Source of the DNA: Sindora glabra
Taxonomy: Eukaryota; Streptophyta; Magnoliopsida; Fabales; Fabaceae
Direction: 5' to 3'
DNA length: 64,000 nucleotides
Assembly (NCBI GenBank): GCA_020226215.1
Contig: CM035226.1
Span: 96,124,895-96,188,894, forward strand
The position numbers and the translations under genes are program-made. The notes beneath the pieces were generated by a model. It was not told the origin of the DNA. It saw only the letters and a program-made list of their open reading frames with translations, and did not search any database. Position 1 is the first letter of the stretch. Each line of letters opens with the position of its first letter. This document shows positions 1 to 12,000 of this stretch, piece after piece.

Positions 1-1525
1 TCATAAAAAATATAAATAATTTATCAACTTATTTATTTTTTTAGTATTTGAATATTTTTTATAAATTGTTTACAAAAAATGTTTGGAATATTTATTTTGT
101 TAATATTTCAAATGATTACTTAATTTATTGAATCTTTCACATATTAGAGATTTTATATTTTTATTCATGTAATTGTCAAAATCTTTGTTCATTATTTTTT
201 TTATAAACTTGGACTTTTATTATAATTTAATATTTTGATTAATGTAATGGTTAAATTTTTTTACAAATTTTATTGCCCTATTTTCTACTAAATTGACTAG
301 AGTTTTGACACAATAAATACATATATATACCAACTTCTACAATATATTAATTTCACCAACCAAAACAACAAAATAGAAAAATAAAATAATATTTAACTAT
401 CATGCATATCAATATCATTGAATCTTTGAAGTAATCATCATATAAAAATTATAGGAAATATTTTTCATTGCACAAAATATCATATTAAAATACGCCATTC
501 TCATATCTACTAATTATAAACTTAACACATTAAATATATGTAATATTGTACAAGATAATAATTATATCAAACTAATCTATGGTAGTATAAATTTATTTCC
601 ATGAACAATATTGACAATATTAAAAAAATTTAGTATATAAACTTCTTCAACTAACATTAGCGCAATAATGAACCTACAATCAACACAATAAAAAAATGTA
701 ATAATATAACCTAGCTACCATATAATATACAACAACAAGTATAGAAATATAAAAATAATATAAAAGAAGAAAATATTTAAGAAATACATACCTAGACAAC
801 AAGAGAGAAGGCACAAAGCTTTAGACAATCAAAGACGGAAAAATACTACTAAACTATTTAACCATATAATATACAAGAATAAGTAAATAAATATAACAAT
901 AATATAAAAAATAAAAAAGGAAAACACATACCTAGGCGGAGAGAAGATGCAAACCACCTCTAGTGCACAGCTACAAAAATGGTGAAAAAGTGAAGTGGGG
1001 GAGCTAAAGTTTGGTTTATATAGGTGAAGCCTATACAGATGACATTTTGTTATCTATGTAGACCAAAAAGTCATCTCAATAAGCTAGGTGTAGGAGCACA
1101 TGCATCATTTTGAAAACTAAGCCCATTTAAGTGAAAAATGTCGTTTGCATTAGGCCCTAATGTTGTCTATATTAGCCTTAAACTAAGGGCACATGCATCA
1201 TTTCATATTTTCTTACCTATTAAGATGATAAATTTTGTCTATATAAATGAAAGTGTCATCTATAAGTCCTTAAGATGATAAATTTTTCAACCTTATATAG
1301 ATGACAATTTTTTTATTTTTTAAATTTTTTTAAATCCTATTTAGATGACATTCAATCGTCTGTATAGGTTTTTCTTTTTATTTTCTTAAATTAGGAAAAT
1401 CTATACAATTGTTTTCCTATAGGTTTTTCTAATTGTTTTTAAAAAAATTGTGACAACTATGTAGATGATAAAAAATTTTGTTGTCTGTATAAGTGTTGTT
1501 TGTATATAGTGTATTTGCTATAGTG
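1..1525. mobile_element. CACTA (En/Spm-type) transposon end with subterminal repeats
   Basis: The block ends at 1525 with ...TTTGCTATAGTG, which read from the other strand starts CACTATAGCAAA, the CACTA signature of a terminal inverted repeat. From about 1010 to 1510 short motifs of the type CTATATAGATGACA, and inverted versions ending in GTCATCTATG, recur many times in both orientations. Such subterminal repeats are where the transposase of this superfamily binds. No coding frame is visible in 1-960, which is AT-rich. The left end is outside the window or lost, so the element's length is unknown. This is a family call from the terminus and motif pattern only. Confidence 0.5.
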
Positions 1526-1945
1526 AGAATGGTCTAGACAAAGCTGAAAGTTAATAACCAAAGTACTTTACACAAGCATCAAACTAACTAACAATGGGCA
1601 TATTAAGTGGATATAACATATAGAAACCAACCCTCTAAAAAAATTTGAATAAATAATTTATAAGTATGGACTTCATCTGAGGCCTTGATTTTTCTTCTCA
1701 CTGTCTAATAAGAATCCAACACCTACTAGTTAACCTCAAAAGACTTATCTAATTTTAACTTGCACTTAATGGGTATGTATTATCAAATGAAAAGGTATCA
1801 CAAACTCTTGGTTACAACTTGGATTATCCTTTTGCTACATATTTGAGCAATTTCAATAATTAATTTTGGTGTGAGTGATGTATATAACCCTTTGAGAGAT
1901 ATATGAAGATTCTAAAAGGATATGTGATGAATTGAAATTGGTTAG
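1526..1945. other. Unassigned sequence between CACTA end and transposase relic
   Basis: I see no open frame, terminal repeat or recognisable domain here. It may be decayed upstream coding or intron sequence of the transposase relic that follows. Confidence 0.3.
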
Positions 1946-2506
1946 AAGGATGCAATGTTGAAAGTTACATTGTTAAGGAGTCAGTCGAATTCTATAGTGA
2001 CTATTTATCAAATGCAGAGGGTACTAGACTTCCAAAGTCTTATCACAAGGGAAGAATTGCAAGTAAAGGCACATTAGATACTTAAGTGGTGAGTATAAAT
2101 CTTGAAATGTGTATGTAGGCCCACTTTTTACATTTTACATAATAATGATGAAGTTTAGCCTTACATGGATGAGCACATGACCTTTGCAAGGAAATTGAAT
2201 CATGGACAAAATGATCAATGGATCCAAACAGAACATAATTGATCATTCCTTATTTAGTTCTAGAATCAATCTCATTTTCAAATGGGGCAAGGATCATGTG
2301 CTATTTCCAAGACAATAAGATGACTGGTGTACATGTCAAATAGGGAGATAATCTCTTATCATAGATATGACATTGAAAAGGATATTTTTAAGTACAAAAG
2401 GCCTGAATGAAAAGAATGGTATGCAAAATAATAGGGTCATTTAGTGGCTTAGACGATACATATGAGTAGGTCAAAATATAGGAACCCTATTTATAGCAAT
2501 CAAATA
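1946..2506 (+). pseudogene. CACTA transposase relic, part 1 (C-terminal, DUF4218/DUF4216-type)
   Basis: Translated on the plus strand, 1946-2110 reads like the end of the DUF4218 domain that follows the TNP2 transposase core in plant CACTA elements (…VEFYSDYLSNAEGTRLPKS…). About 2410-2506 resembles the start of the DUF4216 region. Between them are stop codons and frame changes, so no protein can be made. The sequence continues after the insertion at 2507-5505. The catalytic TNP2 core itself is not visible upstream. It marks an old autonomous CACTA copy; family assignment rests on pattern recognition, not a database search. Confidence 0.55.
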
Positions 2507-3399
2507 TCAATATTAAACTACTAAAATAGGGTTTTGTTTCTCCCTTACCCAAGACATATGTCACTTCTTCCTCCTTCCCTATCTCATTTTTCTTGCTTAA
2601 AAACCAAAGCTTTTATTTTATTCCTTATTTTAATTATTAATTCAAATTCTTATACAATTTATTTTTTATTCATTCGATTACTTCATTACATTATATCCTT
2701 TACATACACACATACACATGTAAACATATAATATTTTATCTACTTTATAACATTTTTTTATATTCACTTTTGTTATTTACTACTCCAATGTCAATATCAT
2801 TGAATAGTATTGATATAATATAATATATTTTATTTTTAATATAAAAATATTTTAAAAATCTAATGATTAATTCAATTAAACTATATTTAACTATATACTT
2901 TATCTTTTACTTTTACAATTTTTCAAGTTTACTTTTATTATTTACATCTCAAATGTAAATATCATTGAATAGCATAGATATAACATTATATATTCTTATT
3001 TTAATTATAAAATATTTGAAATAAGTTAAAGATTAATTTAATTGATTATACTTAATTATATACTTTGGATTCTTATTTTACATTAGAGCACACTCATTGT
3101 TTTTCTTCCTTTTATTAATTTATTTCATTGGATGTTTGTCTTTTTTTCATTCTTCATGTCCATTACTAATGTTTAGAACTTAAATACTAATATCACAAAA
3201 TAATATAGATATTTCCTGATATATTTAATTTCATTATAAAAATATTTTAAAAAATAAAAAAATTTATATAAAAATTAATAATTGAAATAATGAACCTCAT
3301 ATACTATTATTTAGTAAAAATATTTAAATTAAAATCAACCTCATTTATTTAAATTTTGTAAATATTTTTATACCAATTTTGAAGTGCTATATTTTAAAT

Positions 3400-3442
<43 letters not shown>

Positions 3443-5505
3443 CAAAACTTTATCAAGTTTCTAAATTAAATATTTATTGAAGTTCCATTTCCATTATTTA
3501 TAGTTTAGTCACTAATATCATTAATTAGCATAATTATAATCAATATATTTCTTTTATTATAAAAAAATTTAAATAAATTAAATAGTTATTTTAATTGAAT
3601 TACTTGACCATATATTCTATTTTTAACTATTATATTACTTAACATAAGAATTATATTCTCTTTTTCTTATTTGCTCCATTACATGTGTTGCTCCTTTTTT
3701 TAATATATTTTCAATTTTCTTATTTATTGTTTAGATACTTATGTCACCAAGAATTGTACATATAATATAATATATTTTATTTTTGTTTTAAATAAATTAA
3801 AGTTTTAATTTAATTAAATTACTTAAATATATTTTCTAATTTTAAATCTCATATTACTATATAGTTCACTAATTGTTCCCCTTATTTATCTATTACGCAT
3901 TTTTCCATTTTTTTTATGTTACTATTTTTTATTACTTAAATCCTAATATCCCAAAGTAGTATGGATATAAAATAACAAAACATATTTCCAATAAATTTAA
4001 AATTTAATATAAAATTTTTTATTTGAAATAATTAATTACCTATTCTATTAATTAGTAAAATATTTAAAAATTAAATCAAATTTATTCATTTGAAATTTAT
4101 CAATATATATTATCATGATATTATTTTGTTATATTTTAATTTACATAGAAATTATTTGAAAAGTTACCAGCACTTTACAACTCTAGTTTCACTTCCTGTT
4201 ATTATATTTTTCATGTTCATTCTTGATAATTTATATGTTTAGATTTAAATTAGATTTACTATTAGTTAAATCAGGACTATACTATCACTCACAAAAGTGT
4301 TGTTATATTAATAAAAAAAATTGTTGAAACCCTTTTACTACTATTAAAATTTTTAATTACCTTTTCAATGTATTATTTTTTCTTACTCGCTAATGATATA
4401 AATTAATTTACATTGTTAGAGGATTTTCCATACATCAACATCACTAAGTAATATAGATAAAATATTATGTATTTTATTTTTTATTATAAAAATATTTTAA
4501 ATAAATTCAAGACCTTATGTAATTAATTTACTTAATTAGATATTATATTTTTAGCTCTTATATTAATTTATATTAGGGCCACACCAACTTTTTTTTATTT
4601 GTTCCATTGCATCTTCCTCTTCAATATTACTTATGTCGTTTGTAACTCATACACTAATATATTATTAATAAATAATAAATACAACATGATATATTTTTAT
4701 TTTTTATTATTTTTGCTTTAAATAAGTTGAAACATTAATTTATTTGGATTACTTAATTACTTATTCTAATTTTATCTCTTATATTACTTTACAACTCACC
4801 CATTATATCTCTTCTTTTTATTTGTTCAATTGCATACTTTTCTTTTATTTCTTTTTATGTCTATTTCTATTATCTACTATTTAGCTGTTAATATTACTAA
4901 ATATATATGTGTGTGGAGGGTGTGTATGGATGTGTGTGTATTTAATTTTATTATAAAAATATTTCTAACAACTTAATATTTTAATTTAGAAAGTATTAAT
5001 TGAATTATATAATTAAATATTTTACTCTTTTATAAAAATATTAATAAATTAAAATGAAATTTATTTATTTAAATTTTATCAATATTTTTATATCAATTTT
5101 TAGGTATTATATTTCAAATTAAGTATATTTTTTACAATCCACAACTATTTCTACTCCTTTTATCTATTGATGCATTTTTCTATTTATCACTAATCATTAC
5201 AATTTTGATATGAATATCACTGAATAAAATATACATGCAACACAAAAAAATTTATTATAAAGAATATCAAGTTAAAAATATGTTTAATCAAATTACTCAA
5301 CAACATATCATATTTTTTAATTCTTATATTACATTTTAAAAATTTGTTTTATATATATATATATATTTAAATATATAATTGTAAAATAAACATAGTAAAT
5401 TATATTTTAAAACTTCTATAATTTTTTAATTGTATATTTATTATTCTTATTATTATGATAGAAAAAATAATAAACATCCATGCATTGCATAGGTTGAAAA
5501 GCTAG
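2507..5505 (+). mobile_element. Non-autonomous Helitron-like element made of tandem AT-rich repeats
   Basis: The right end has a small palindrome ATGCATTGCAT (5480-5490) followed about 10 bases later by CTAG and then a host T, the layout of a Helitron 3' end (hairpin then CTRR). The left end starts TC after a host A. Removing 2507-5505 rejoins a CACTA coding segment in frame across the junction (…NPIYSNQ|…YYGIIEDIWE), as expected for A|T insertion with no target duplication. Inside are about ten diverged copies of an AT-rich unit marked by AATATCA-(N)-ATAGATATAA, at roughly 2793, 2959, 3187, 3512, 3738, 3947, 4435, 4650, 4890 and 5212. No Rep/helicase is encoded. Confidence 0.65.
3403..3439. 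repeat. (AT)n microsatellite
   Basis: About 18 AT dinucleotides inside the Helitron-like element. Confidence 0.9.
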
Positions 5506-5960
5506 TATGTTATATTATGGAATCATTGAAGATATTTGGGAGCATGATTGTATGTATAGGGTGCCTCTATTTTGATATAAATGGGTTAAGAATAAGAATA
5601 GCATCTAGGTTGATAAGTTAGGACTCATGCTAGTAGATTTAAATAAAGAAGGTTAGTAGGGAAAGGCATTCATAATGGCATCTTAGACAAAACAAGTTTT
5701 TTGTGTTACAAACCCGATTAATAAGAAATGATGTGTAGCTCTATTAAGAAAAAGATAGATTGTTGATGATGAGGATAAAGAAAACATAAGGGATAATACT
5801 AAGGAAACTCCTTTTATTATAAAAATACTTTCAATATACAACAAAGATGTTGTGGAGAAGTTCCATGAGCAAGATGATCATGCTGAAAAGATATGAATTG
5901 AAAATCCTCCTAGACATGTTAGAAAAAATTGAAGGTAATTTGACTCATATTTCACATGCC
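5506..5960 (+). pseudogene. CACTA transposase relic, part 2 (DUF4216-type)
   Basis: This continues the relic interrupted at 2506. The plus-strand translation gives a YYGIIEDIWE-type start and then VPLF, VDKLGLM-like, LVDLNKEG and a TKQVF-VTNP block typical of the DUF4216 domain at the C-terminus of CACTA transposases. Stop codons and small frame changes break it (for example after VPLF). An acidic tail with DDEDKENIRD follows. The host-type copy would continue into further exons, but 5961-6200 gives only a weak fragment before the junction with the GH1 pseudogene at 6201. Confidence 0.55.
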
Positions 5961-6200
5961 CATATTCTAAGTATAATAAGTTGTATTTTTGAATTATTAG
6001 TTGCTAATACTTATTTATATATTTTAATTTTCTTATGATTTAGGTTTTACATGCTAAGTTCTAACTCTTCTACTAGCCACAATTGTCTCTAGCCTCGTGG
6101 TGAAAGTGGTGCTTCTTGACTCAATAAACAATATATAGTACTACCAAAGTTTAATGGTGTAAGTTAGATAATAAACTTCCCTTCATTAATGTAATTCAAA
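5961..6200. other. Probable intron or tail of the CACTA relic up to the GH1 junction
   Basis: No domain is recognised. The sequence stops resembling anything GH1-like exactly left of 6201, so this end marks a breakpoint between the CACTA relic and beta-glucosidase copy A. Confidence 0.35.
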
Positions 6201-6745
6201 TTTGACCCGATCTCAAAATGTTTTAAAGCAGAAATCTGCATAATCTTTAAAATCCTTCCTGTATATGATTAGAAAGAAGAAAAAAAAAAGGCCTTATTGA
6301 TCAAGTTATTAGTTGATTAATTAAATGTCATACAATTATAAAATATTTAAGCATGACTTACAGTATTGCATGGTCCAAAAGTCCTCTGTACTCATCTTCT
6401 AGTGCTTGTGGGGTGTCAAAATGGAGCAATGTCACAAAGGGTCCAATTCCTAAAATTTATTCATAAAAGGAGATTAGTTTGAATGTTAGATTAATATATA
6501 TTAAGTAGAAAAGATTATTTATCAATTCTTTTTGGACTTCTTCAAGGAAATCAATAAATAATTTTTAATATTTACGGTGTAGATTAATATATAGACATAA
6601 ATGAGACTGATATTGAGAAGTTACCGTTGCAAAGAAGTTCGTTGATGAGATTGTTGTAGAATTCGACAACTAGAATGTTCACTCCCCCACTAATTGTTCC
6701 CTCTGAGATGAGAAAAAGAAAGAAGGAACTCTGATGGGGGCATCT

Positions 6746-6783
6746 ATATATATATATGTGTGTGTGTGTATATATATATATAT
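6746..6783. repeat. Compound (AT)n(GT)n(AT)n microsatellite in GH1 copy A intron 4
   Basis: Alternating TA, TG and TA runs directly 5' (gene orientation) of exon 5. The matching intron of copy D has only a short TA run at about 61540. Confidence 0.85.
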
Positions 6784-7016
6784 CGAACCTTCTTATTTAT
6801 TTTATCTCAATACAACAGTAGACTTGCTGGATCCAATATTATAACTTTCAAAACTTAAGTTATAAATTCCTGATAATAACTTGTTATAGTAGATAATCGA
6901 TATGGGTGTCATAATTTTGTTCTTCTCAAACTCTAGGTACTAAATGCTTCGAGCGTTTCTTTAAGCAACGTAGATGTCCTTCAAAGATAAAGATTTACGA
7001 GGGAAAATGCTTAATC

Positions 7017-7017
<1 letters not shown>

Positions 7018-7050
<33 letters not shown>
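7018..7050. repeat. (ATT)n microsatellite in GH1 copy A intron 4
   Basis: Eleven consecutive ATT/TTA units. The equivalent place in copy D (about 61780-61810) has only a T-rich stretch, so this array expanded in copy A. Confidence 0.85.
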
Positions 7051-7052
<2 letters not shown>

Positions 7053-10000
7053 GAGTAGTTAAGTCACTGTATCCACACACAAGCAAAGATTAACGACCAA
7101 ATTCTAGGTAGAGAAACGCACAAATCTATAAAGAGATATTAAATGTTGGTACTTAATCCATGTTTAAAATTTGATGTAGATGTGCCCCGTTCTTGATGTA
7201 GAGTTTAGCTTATTTATAAAAGAATGTGAAAATGATAGATAAAATGTGAAGATAGCATAAGTGATTTATAAGCATGTCATCAAAAGTAAGTAAAATAATT
7301 AAGCAGTGAATCAAAATTTAGGTTGCATAAGGTGTCTAAAAAAATAAGATAATTTAACCCACATCACTTGCTAAAGTATGGTTGTATTACTTTTTAACAA
7401 TCTCTTGTGTATGATTTAATAGATTTTTTTAATGAAATTTGGGAATCTAACACATCTTTTAACCGTTTTTTATATATGTATCAATAATTTCCAACTCAAA
7501 AGCTTGTCCAAAAAATAGATGAAAAGGGCACATAAAAAATGCAAAAACATAGCCCTAGGTCAATCAATGATACTAATATTTGTAACAAACTTACAAAAAA
7601 CATGACTCGCCTATTCTAGTCGGTTTGTTATGCGTAGATAGATAGACAGGCAAATATAATATTTTTTTATATATTTATTTTTAAATATAATAATTTGTGT
7701 TAATTTTATTAAAATTTTAAAATTATATAAACTTTACAAAAAAATTTATACATTACATCAAATAAAAGAATTTTATGTACAGTAAATTTACCTTGAGAAA
7801 AAGAGATACGCAAGTGTTTGAGAAAGAAATGAAGAAAAATGACTTGGAAATATTCGGGACCATAAAATGGAGAATCGAAAGGAGTCCAGGCCCATCTTTT
7901 TCATCACCCTAATGTACTCCTATTTTGTTAATTTATCAACATCCAAAAATGAGAAATGTAAGAGCAAAGCTAAAAAAGTAATAACAATAATAATAAAAAT
8001 GAAATATAACTTTCTTGGATAAAGAAAAAATGAAATATAATTTGTTAGAGAATGGATCTCTCTATTTCATAGAAGATGGATGAGATGAATTTTAGAACAA
8101 TTTGTTATTTAAAACTGTGGATCTTAATAAAAAAATAGTAAATTAGAAAGTAAAAATTATATCTTTTATCTCTTTGAAATTAACAAAAGAAAATAAAGAG
8201 AATCTAGGTCTAATTTATTAAAAAAATAATAATTTTTGGTAGAAACATATTTAATTTAAAAATACGGGAGCGAAACTAGGAAAAAAAAAACTATAAGCAT
8301 TGCCCGGGTGGATATAGTAAAAAGAAAACTTAGTGGTTACTATAAAAAATTGTGTGTAGCTCAAAATTATATTATTTTGAATGTAGAAATAGCTTCAAGG
8401 AATACTATGTCTGAAACAAAGATGGTACCCTAAAACGATGATAGAAATCAGCTGCCACAGTTCCATTGCTACCGTCTGCAATTTTCTCTGCAATGATATA
8501 ATAAAGTCAATTTCTCCAACTATGAAAAATATGAAAATTATCTATTTTTATTATGAAATATTTGTGTTTATCAAAAGTTGAAAATAAAAAAAAAGAAAGT
8601 GTATATTTTAATGGTTTCAAATAATAGGAAGTTGCTTCGATACTCCCTTCCGAACTCTTTGCATATTGTTTCATAAAAATTTGCAATTTTCATAAAATCT
8701 TCAAATATTTTTATATAATAAATATGAATGTTTATACAAGATTTTGGAGGAAAAAAACAATTTACTATATTTTATGTAAAGCTACAAACTTATCCTTCAA
8801 ATACCCACGACCCTTTATGAGAAAGTTACAAAATTTTCATAAAATACACAACTCCCAGAGAGAGTATAAAAGTAAAACACGTGATATGAGTTTATTTTAT
8901 TTATTTATTTTTATGAATAGGAAGTTGTAGGCAGCTTAAACAAAGAGATGCTTTTTAAAAGAAGGATGGGCATTAAAGGAAATGAAATGAAAACATAAGA
9001 ACATATAAAGCATTGAACTGAATAGCATAGGATAATATCTAATACGAAAGATATAGAAGTGCACTGTCCTCAGTTTTCTCCTCATATTTAGATGCAGTTG
9101 ATCACTCTTTCATAATTAAAATGGTACTGCCATTCGATTAATTAATATCCCGTGATATAACAAAAATCATCAGTTGAAAAAACTTATATTTGATGCACAC
9201 TTCATCTCTATAGGAAAAATCTAAATAAATTGAACATCAGTTTTGCCATCTTCTAATAAAGGGTATGAAATCATAGTATTTCTTTTTTGGTGATAGAATG
9301 TAAATAAAAAAATAAAAATTATAAGAGACTATCACATATATATACACAGTGCATTATTATTTTGCTATCTCTAGAAGATCGTTTAATAAATAATTTTTTA
9401 AAGGAAAAAAAATACAACATACATTTCTCAGTTGATTTCCCTGTAGGGAAGAAAGCTCAACCCCCCACAGAATTCGAGGGCTGTGTTAAGGGTTTGAGAT
9501 GCATTAGATTCACAGCCATTTTGCCTCACATTCTTTCACGTTGAACGTACCTATACACATACACACTTCTTTCCAGGTCTTCTTAAGTAATAAGGAAATC
9601 TTCGATTTTCATCTAATGCTTTAAGCCTTTCTCATGTATGGTCAAGTATTATTAACAGCATTTTAATATTTCACGATATTTTATGGCAATAATTCATGAT
9701 ATATTAATATTTTAATTACCTTTAAATTCAAAGAAGCGTATGAATGAATTTAACACCACTCTTTCTATCTACTTATCCCTGGTTTAGAATAATAATAAAA
9801 AATATAATTCAATTTATTTGATATTAAATTTATATATAAAATTATTCACAGGTCCAACTATAAATGAATTAAATTCTTATTTTTTTGGAGTTTCAAATAC
9901 GAATTCCGAATGTTCTTTTGTGAAAATATCCCATATGCAATTCCCTCTCTCATCCATATTTGCTACTCCTTCTATCTAATCATACGTAAAACCAGAAATC

Positions 10001-10252
10001 AAACAGATTACTTAGTACTTACGTACAAATGATTCAGCAATGTAATAAAGAATTTGATCAACCATATATGCTTACAATTTGATGTAACTGGAAAGCAGCA
10101 GAACCAGTTCCAAATATAAATCCATCTGGAAAACTGAGTCTACTAATGCAAGGTTCTGCTTCAACACCCTCAGTTGAGGATATTATGAAGCCATTCAGAG
10201 CTATCCATGCAAGGAAGCAGCAGTAGAAGAACGAGATCATATGTGTAGCCAT

Positions 10253-11240
10253 GCCTGATCGTTTGTTGCTCAAATCCACTACAACTTATAATGAGAAGGT
10301 GTCAGACTTTCTTAATTTCCTATATATCTATAACACATTCTCATCTTTTCACTTGGATAATTGGTAATTTTATCAACCATATGATTTTTTTAAAAGTTTT
10401 TAGATGCTGAAAATTAAAAAAGAAAAAATTTGATAATTAACCGTTGCTTATTAGATGAAATAAAAACACGTGTTTAGGGAGAAGTAGTAGTGCCTAGTCA
10501 GTTATTGGCTACTCAAAACTACCACTACAACTTATATATATATATATAACCACCTTCAAAAATTGAAGTCAATACCCTTTACCAAGCCTAGAACACCTAA
10601 AAATTTAGCTTGCTTTCACTGTGCCAACCGATTGCTAGTAAACTTCCCTATATAATTAGAAGATGGGATAATTTCTTACATGCTCCAATTATGATGAAAT
10701 TAGCTCTCGCTTGTAATATAAATAAAAAATAATTGTCAATTGTATTATTCATTTGTCAATTTTATCAAACTTTATCTATTAAAAATTTGATTTTTCAATT
10801 TTAGAATACTAAAAAAAATTGATAATTAACCCGTATTTGTTAAATGAAATATAATAAAGACAAGTATTATTATAGCTATAGTATACAAAAGCTTTCCCAC
10901 TTTTGGCTTTGGTCATTTGGCCATTAATTTGTTAACTAAGGGCCCCCCACAGAAAGAATAAATCTATATAATTCATTTAGATATGAAATTTGTAAATCAG
11001 TGCCCTTAGAAGGATTTAGTTAAGGGCTATTTAATAGTTTTTAAGAATATATGCGTAATTTAAAATATTTAATCACTATTTTTAATTCATTCTATTTTAA
11101 AAAATTAATTAAGTAAAAGTAAATAATTTTTTTAAAAAATTATATTTCCTACGTGTCTTTGCGTATTACTTAACAAAACTCATTATATACATGAACAACA
11201 TAGTTGATCATCAAAATATGACTTTATCTCAGAAGTTATG
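10253..11240 (-). promoter_or_regulatory. 5' flank / promoter remnant of GH1 copy A
   Basis: This flank is alignable by eye to the flank of copy B (27259-27890 plus 29399-29833 once its solo LTR is removed). Copy B has a clear TATA box there (CTATAAATAG). The matching site in copy A, about 10284-10289, is reduced to ATTATAAG by a short deletion, so basal transcription is probably impaired. Shared landmarks include the block reading ATCTATATAA around 10960 (29550 in B) and TTATATTTCC near 11143 (29725 in B). Confidence 0.5.
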
Positions 11241-11660
11241 CGTTAGGGATGGGGAGAAAAGGATCTGATTAAGAACGAGAATACAAATACTCGTTTTTTT
11301 TGTTTTTTTTAAATCAATTGTTCTCTTCTCTTAATATTTTGATATTCCTATGAAGTTGCCAAAGAAAAAAAACTTAGGTGAGTTGCTACAATAATTGCTA
11401 TAATGACCTATGCTATAGTAACTACTACGGCACATTTAATAATTTTGACAAACTTACATTAAAAAAATGATCTAAAGTGACATCTATAGTAACATGTGCT
11501 GATGTATTTGCACCATCCTTAGTTATCTTTTCTTCTAAGCGAATATTCATTTTAATTAAAGCTACTACATCAAAAGAGGATTTGGCTCCTTTGTGGTAGC
11601 TGCGCCAAAATTTGAATTTCATTTGGCTACGCATTTCAATTTAGGTTTCATTTTAGACAA
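11241..11660. other. Unassigned region between GH1 copy A promoter and viral-like block
   Basis: A 69-codon minus-strand open frame (11425-11634) is present but has no recognisable motif and no homologue elsewhere in the window. A T-rich run lies at about 11296-11311. I can assign nothing. Confidence 0.3.
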
Positions 11661-12000
11661 GTTATTTAGTCTCCTTCAAGATTAACACTAAAGCAATCAT
11701 CTTTGTTAGACTAGGTATGGTCTTTAAAATCTCCTTCTCCTAATGGATTGGAGTAATTGGACTTTGCCTTATTTTCACTTTCAAGTTACAAGAGGATATC
11801 TTTTAATTTTGAAACATAGTCTTACATAGTCTACTCTGAGGTTAACACAATGACAATAATCTTCATTAGTCTAGGCATATTCTTTAGAATCTCACTTTCC
11901 TTATGCATTTGAATAACCAGCTCTACCTTATTTTCATTTTCAAGTTGTAATAGGATATCTCTACTTAGTTGAGACTGAGGCTAAGGATGTTGCAAATTGA
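11661..12000. repeat. Tandem duplication, ~160 bp unit x2
   Basis: Bases 11661-11820 and 11821 to about 11995 align along their length: TTAACAC…AATCAT-TTTGTTAG/CATTAGT, CTTTA-AATCTC, TTATTTTCA-TTTCAAGTT and AGGATATCT occur in the same order. It lies at the downstream (3') end of the antisense pararetrovirus-like block. The unit is not a multiple of any protein repeat I recognise. Confidence 0.7.

Larger units (their letters stand above)
6201..10252 (-). pseudogene. Beta-glucosidase (GH1) copy A, 3'-truncated pseudogene
   Basis: GH1 enzymes hydrolyse beta-glucosides by a retaining mechanism; plant secreted forms start with a signal peptide. Minus-strand exons: 1, 10252-10088 (ATG context shared with copy B; hydrophobic leader, then FIFGTGSAAFQ); 2, 9975 to about 9906 (IEGVAN…IWDIFT); 3, 8487-8429; 4, 7919-7844; 5, 6702-6625; 6, 6449-6362 (HFDTPQALEDEY); 7, from 6258. 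Exon sizes 59, 76, 78 and 88 bp for exons 3-6 match those of copy D. Damage: the exon 1 donor is TT instead of GT, a TGA replaces a glycine codon in exon 7 (6215-6213), no GT stands at the expected exon 2 donor, and homology stops at 6201, removing both catalytic glutamates. Identity as GH1 is firm; it cannot make enzyme. Confidence 0.88.

Noticed and set aside
9362..9544. 60-codon plus-strand open frame in a slightly GC-richer patch
   Set aside because: It lies in intron 2 of GH1 copy A, opposite strand, with no motif and no homologue in the window.
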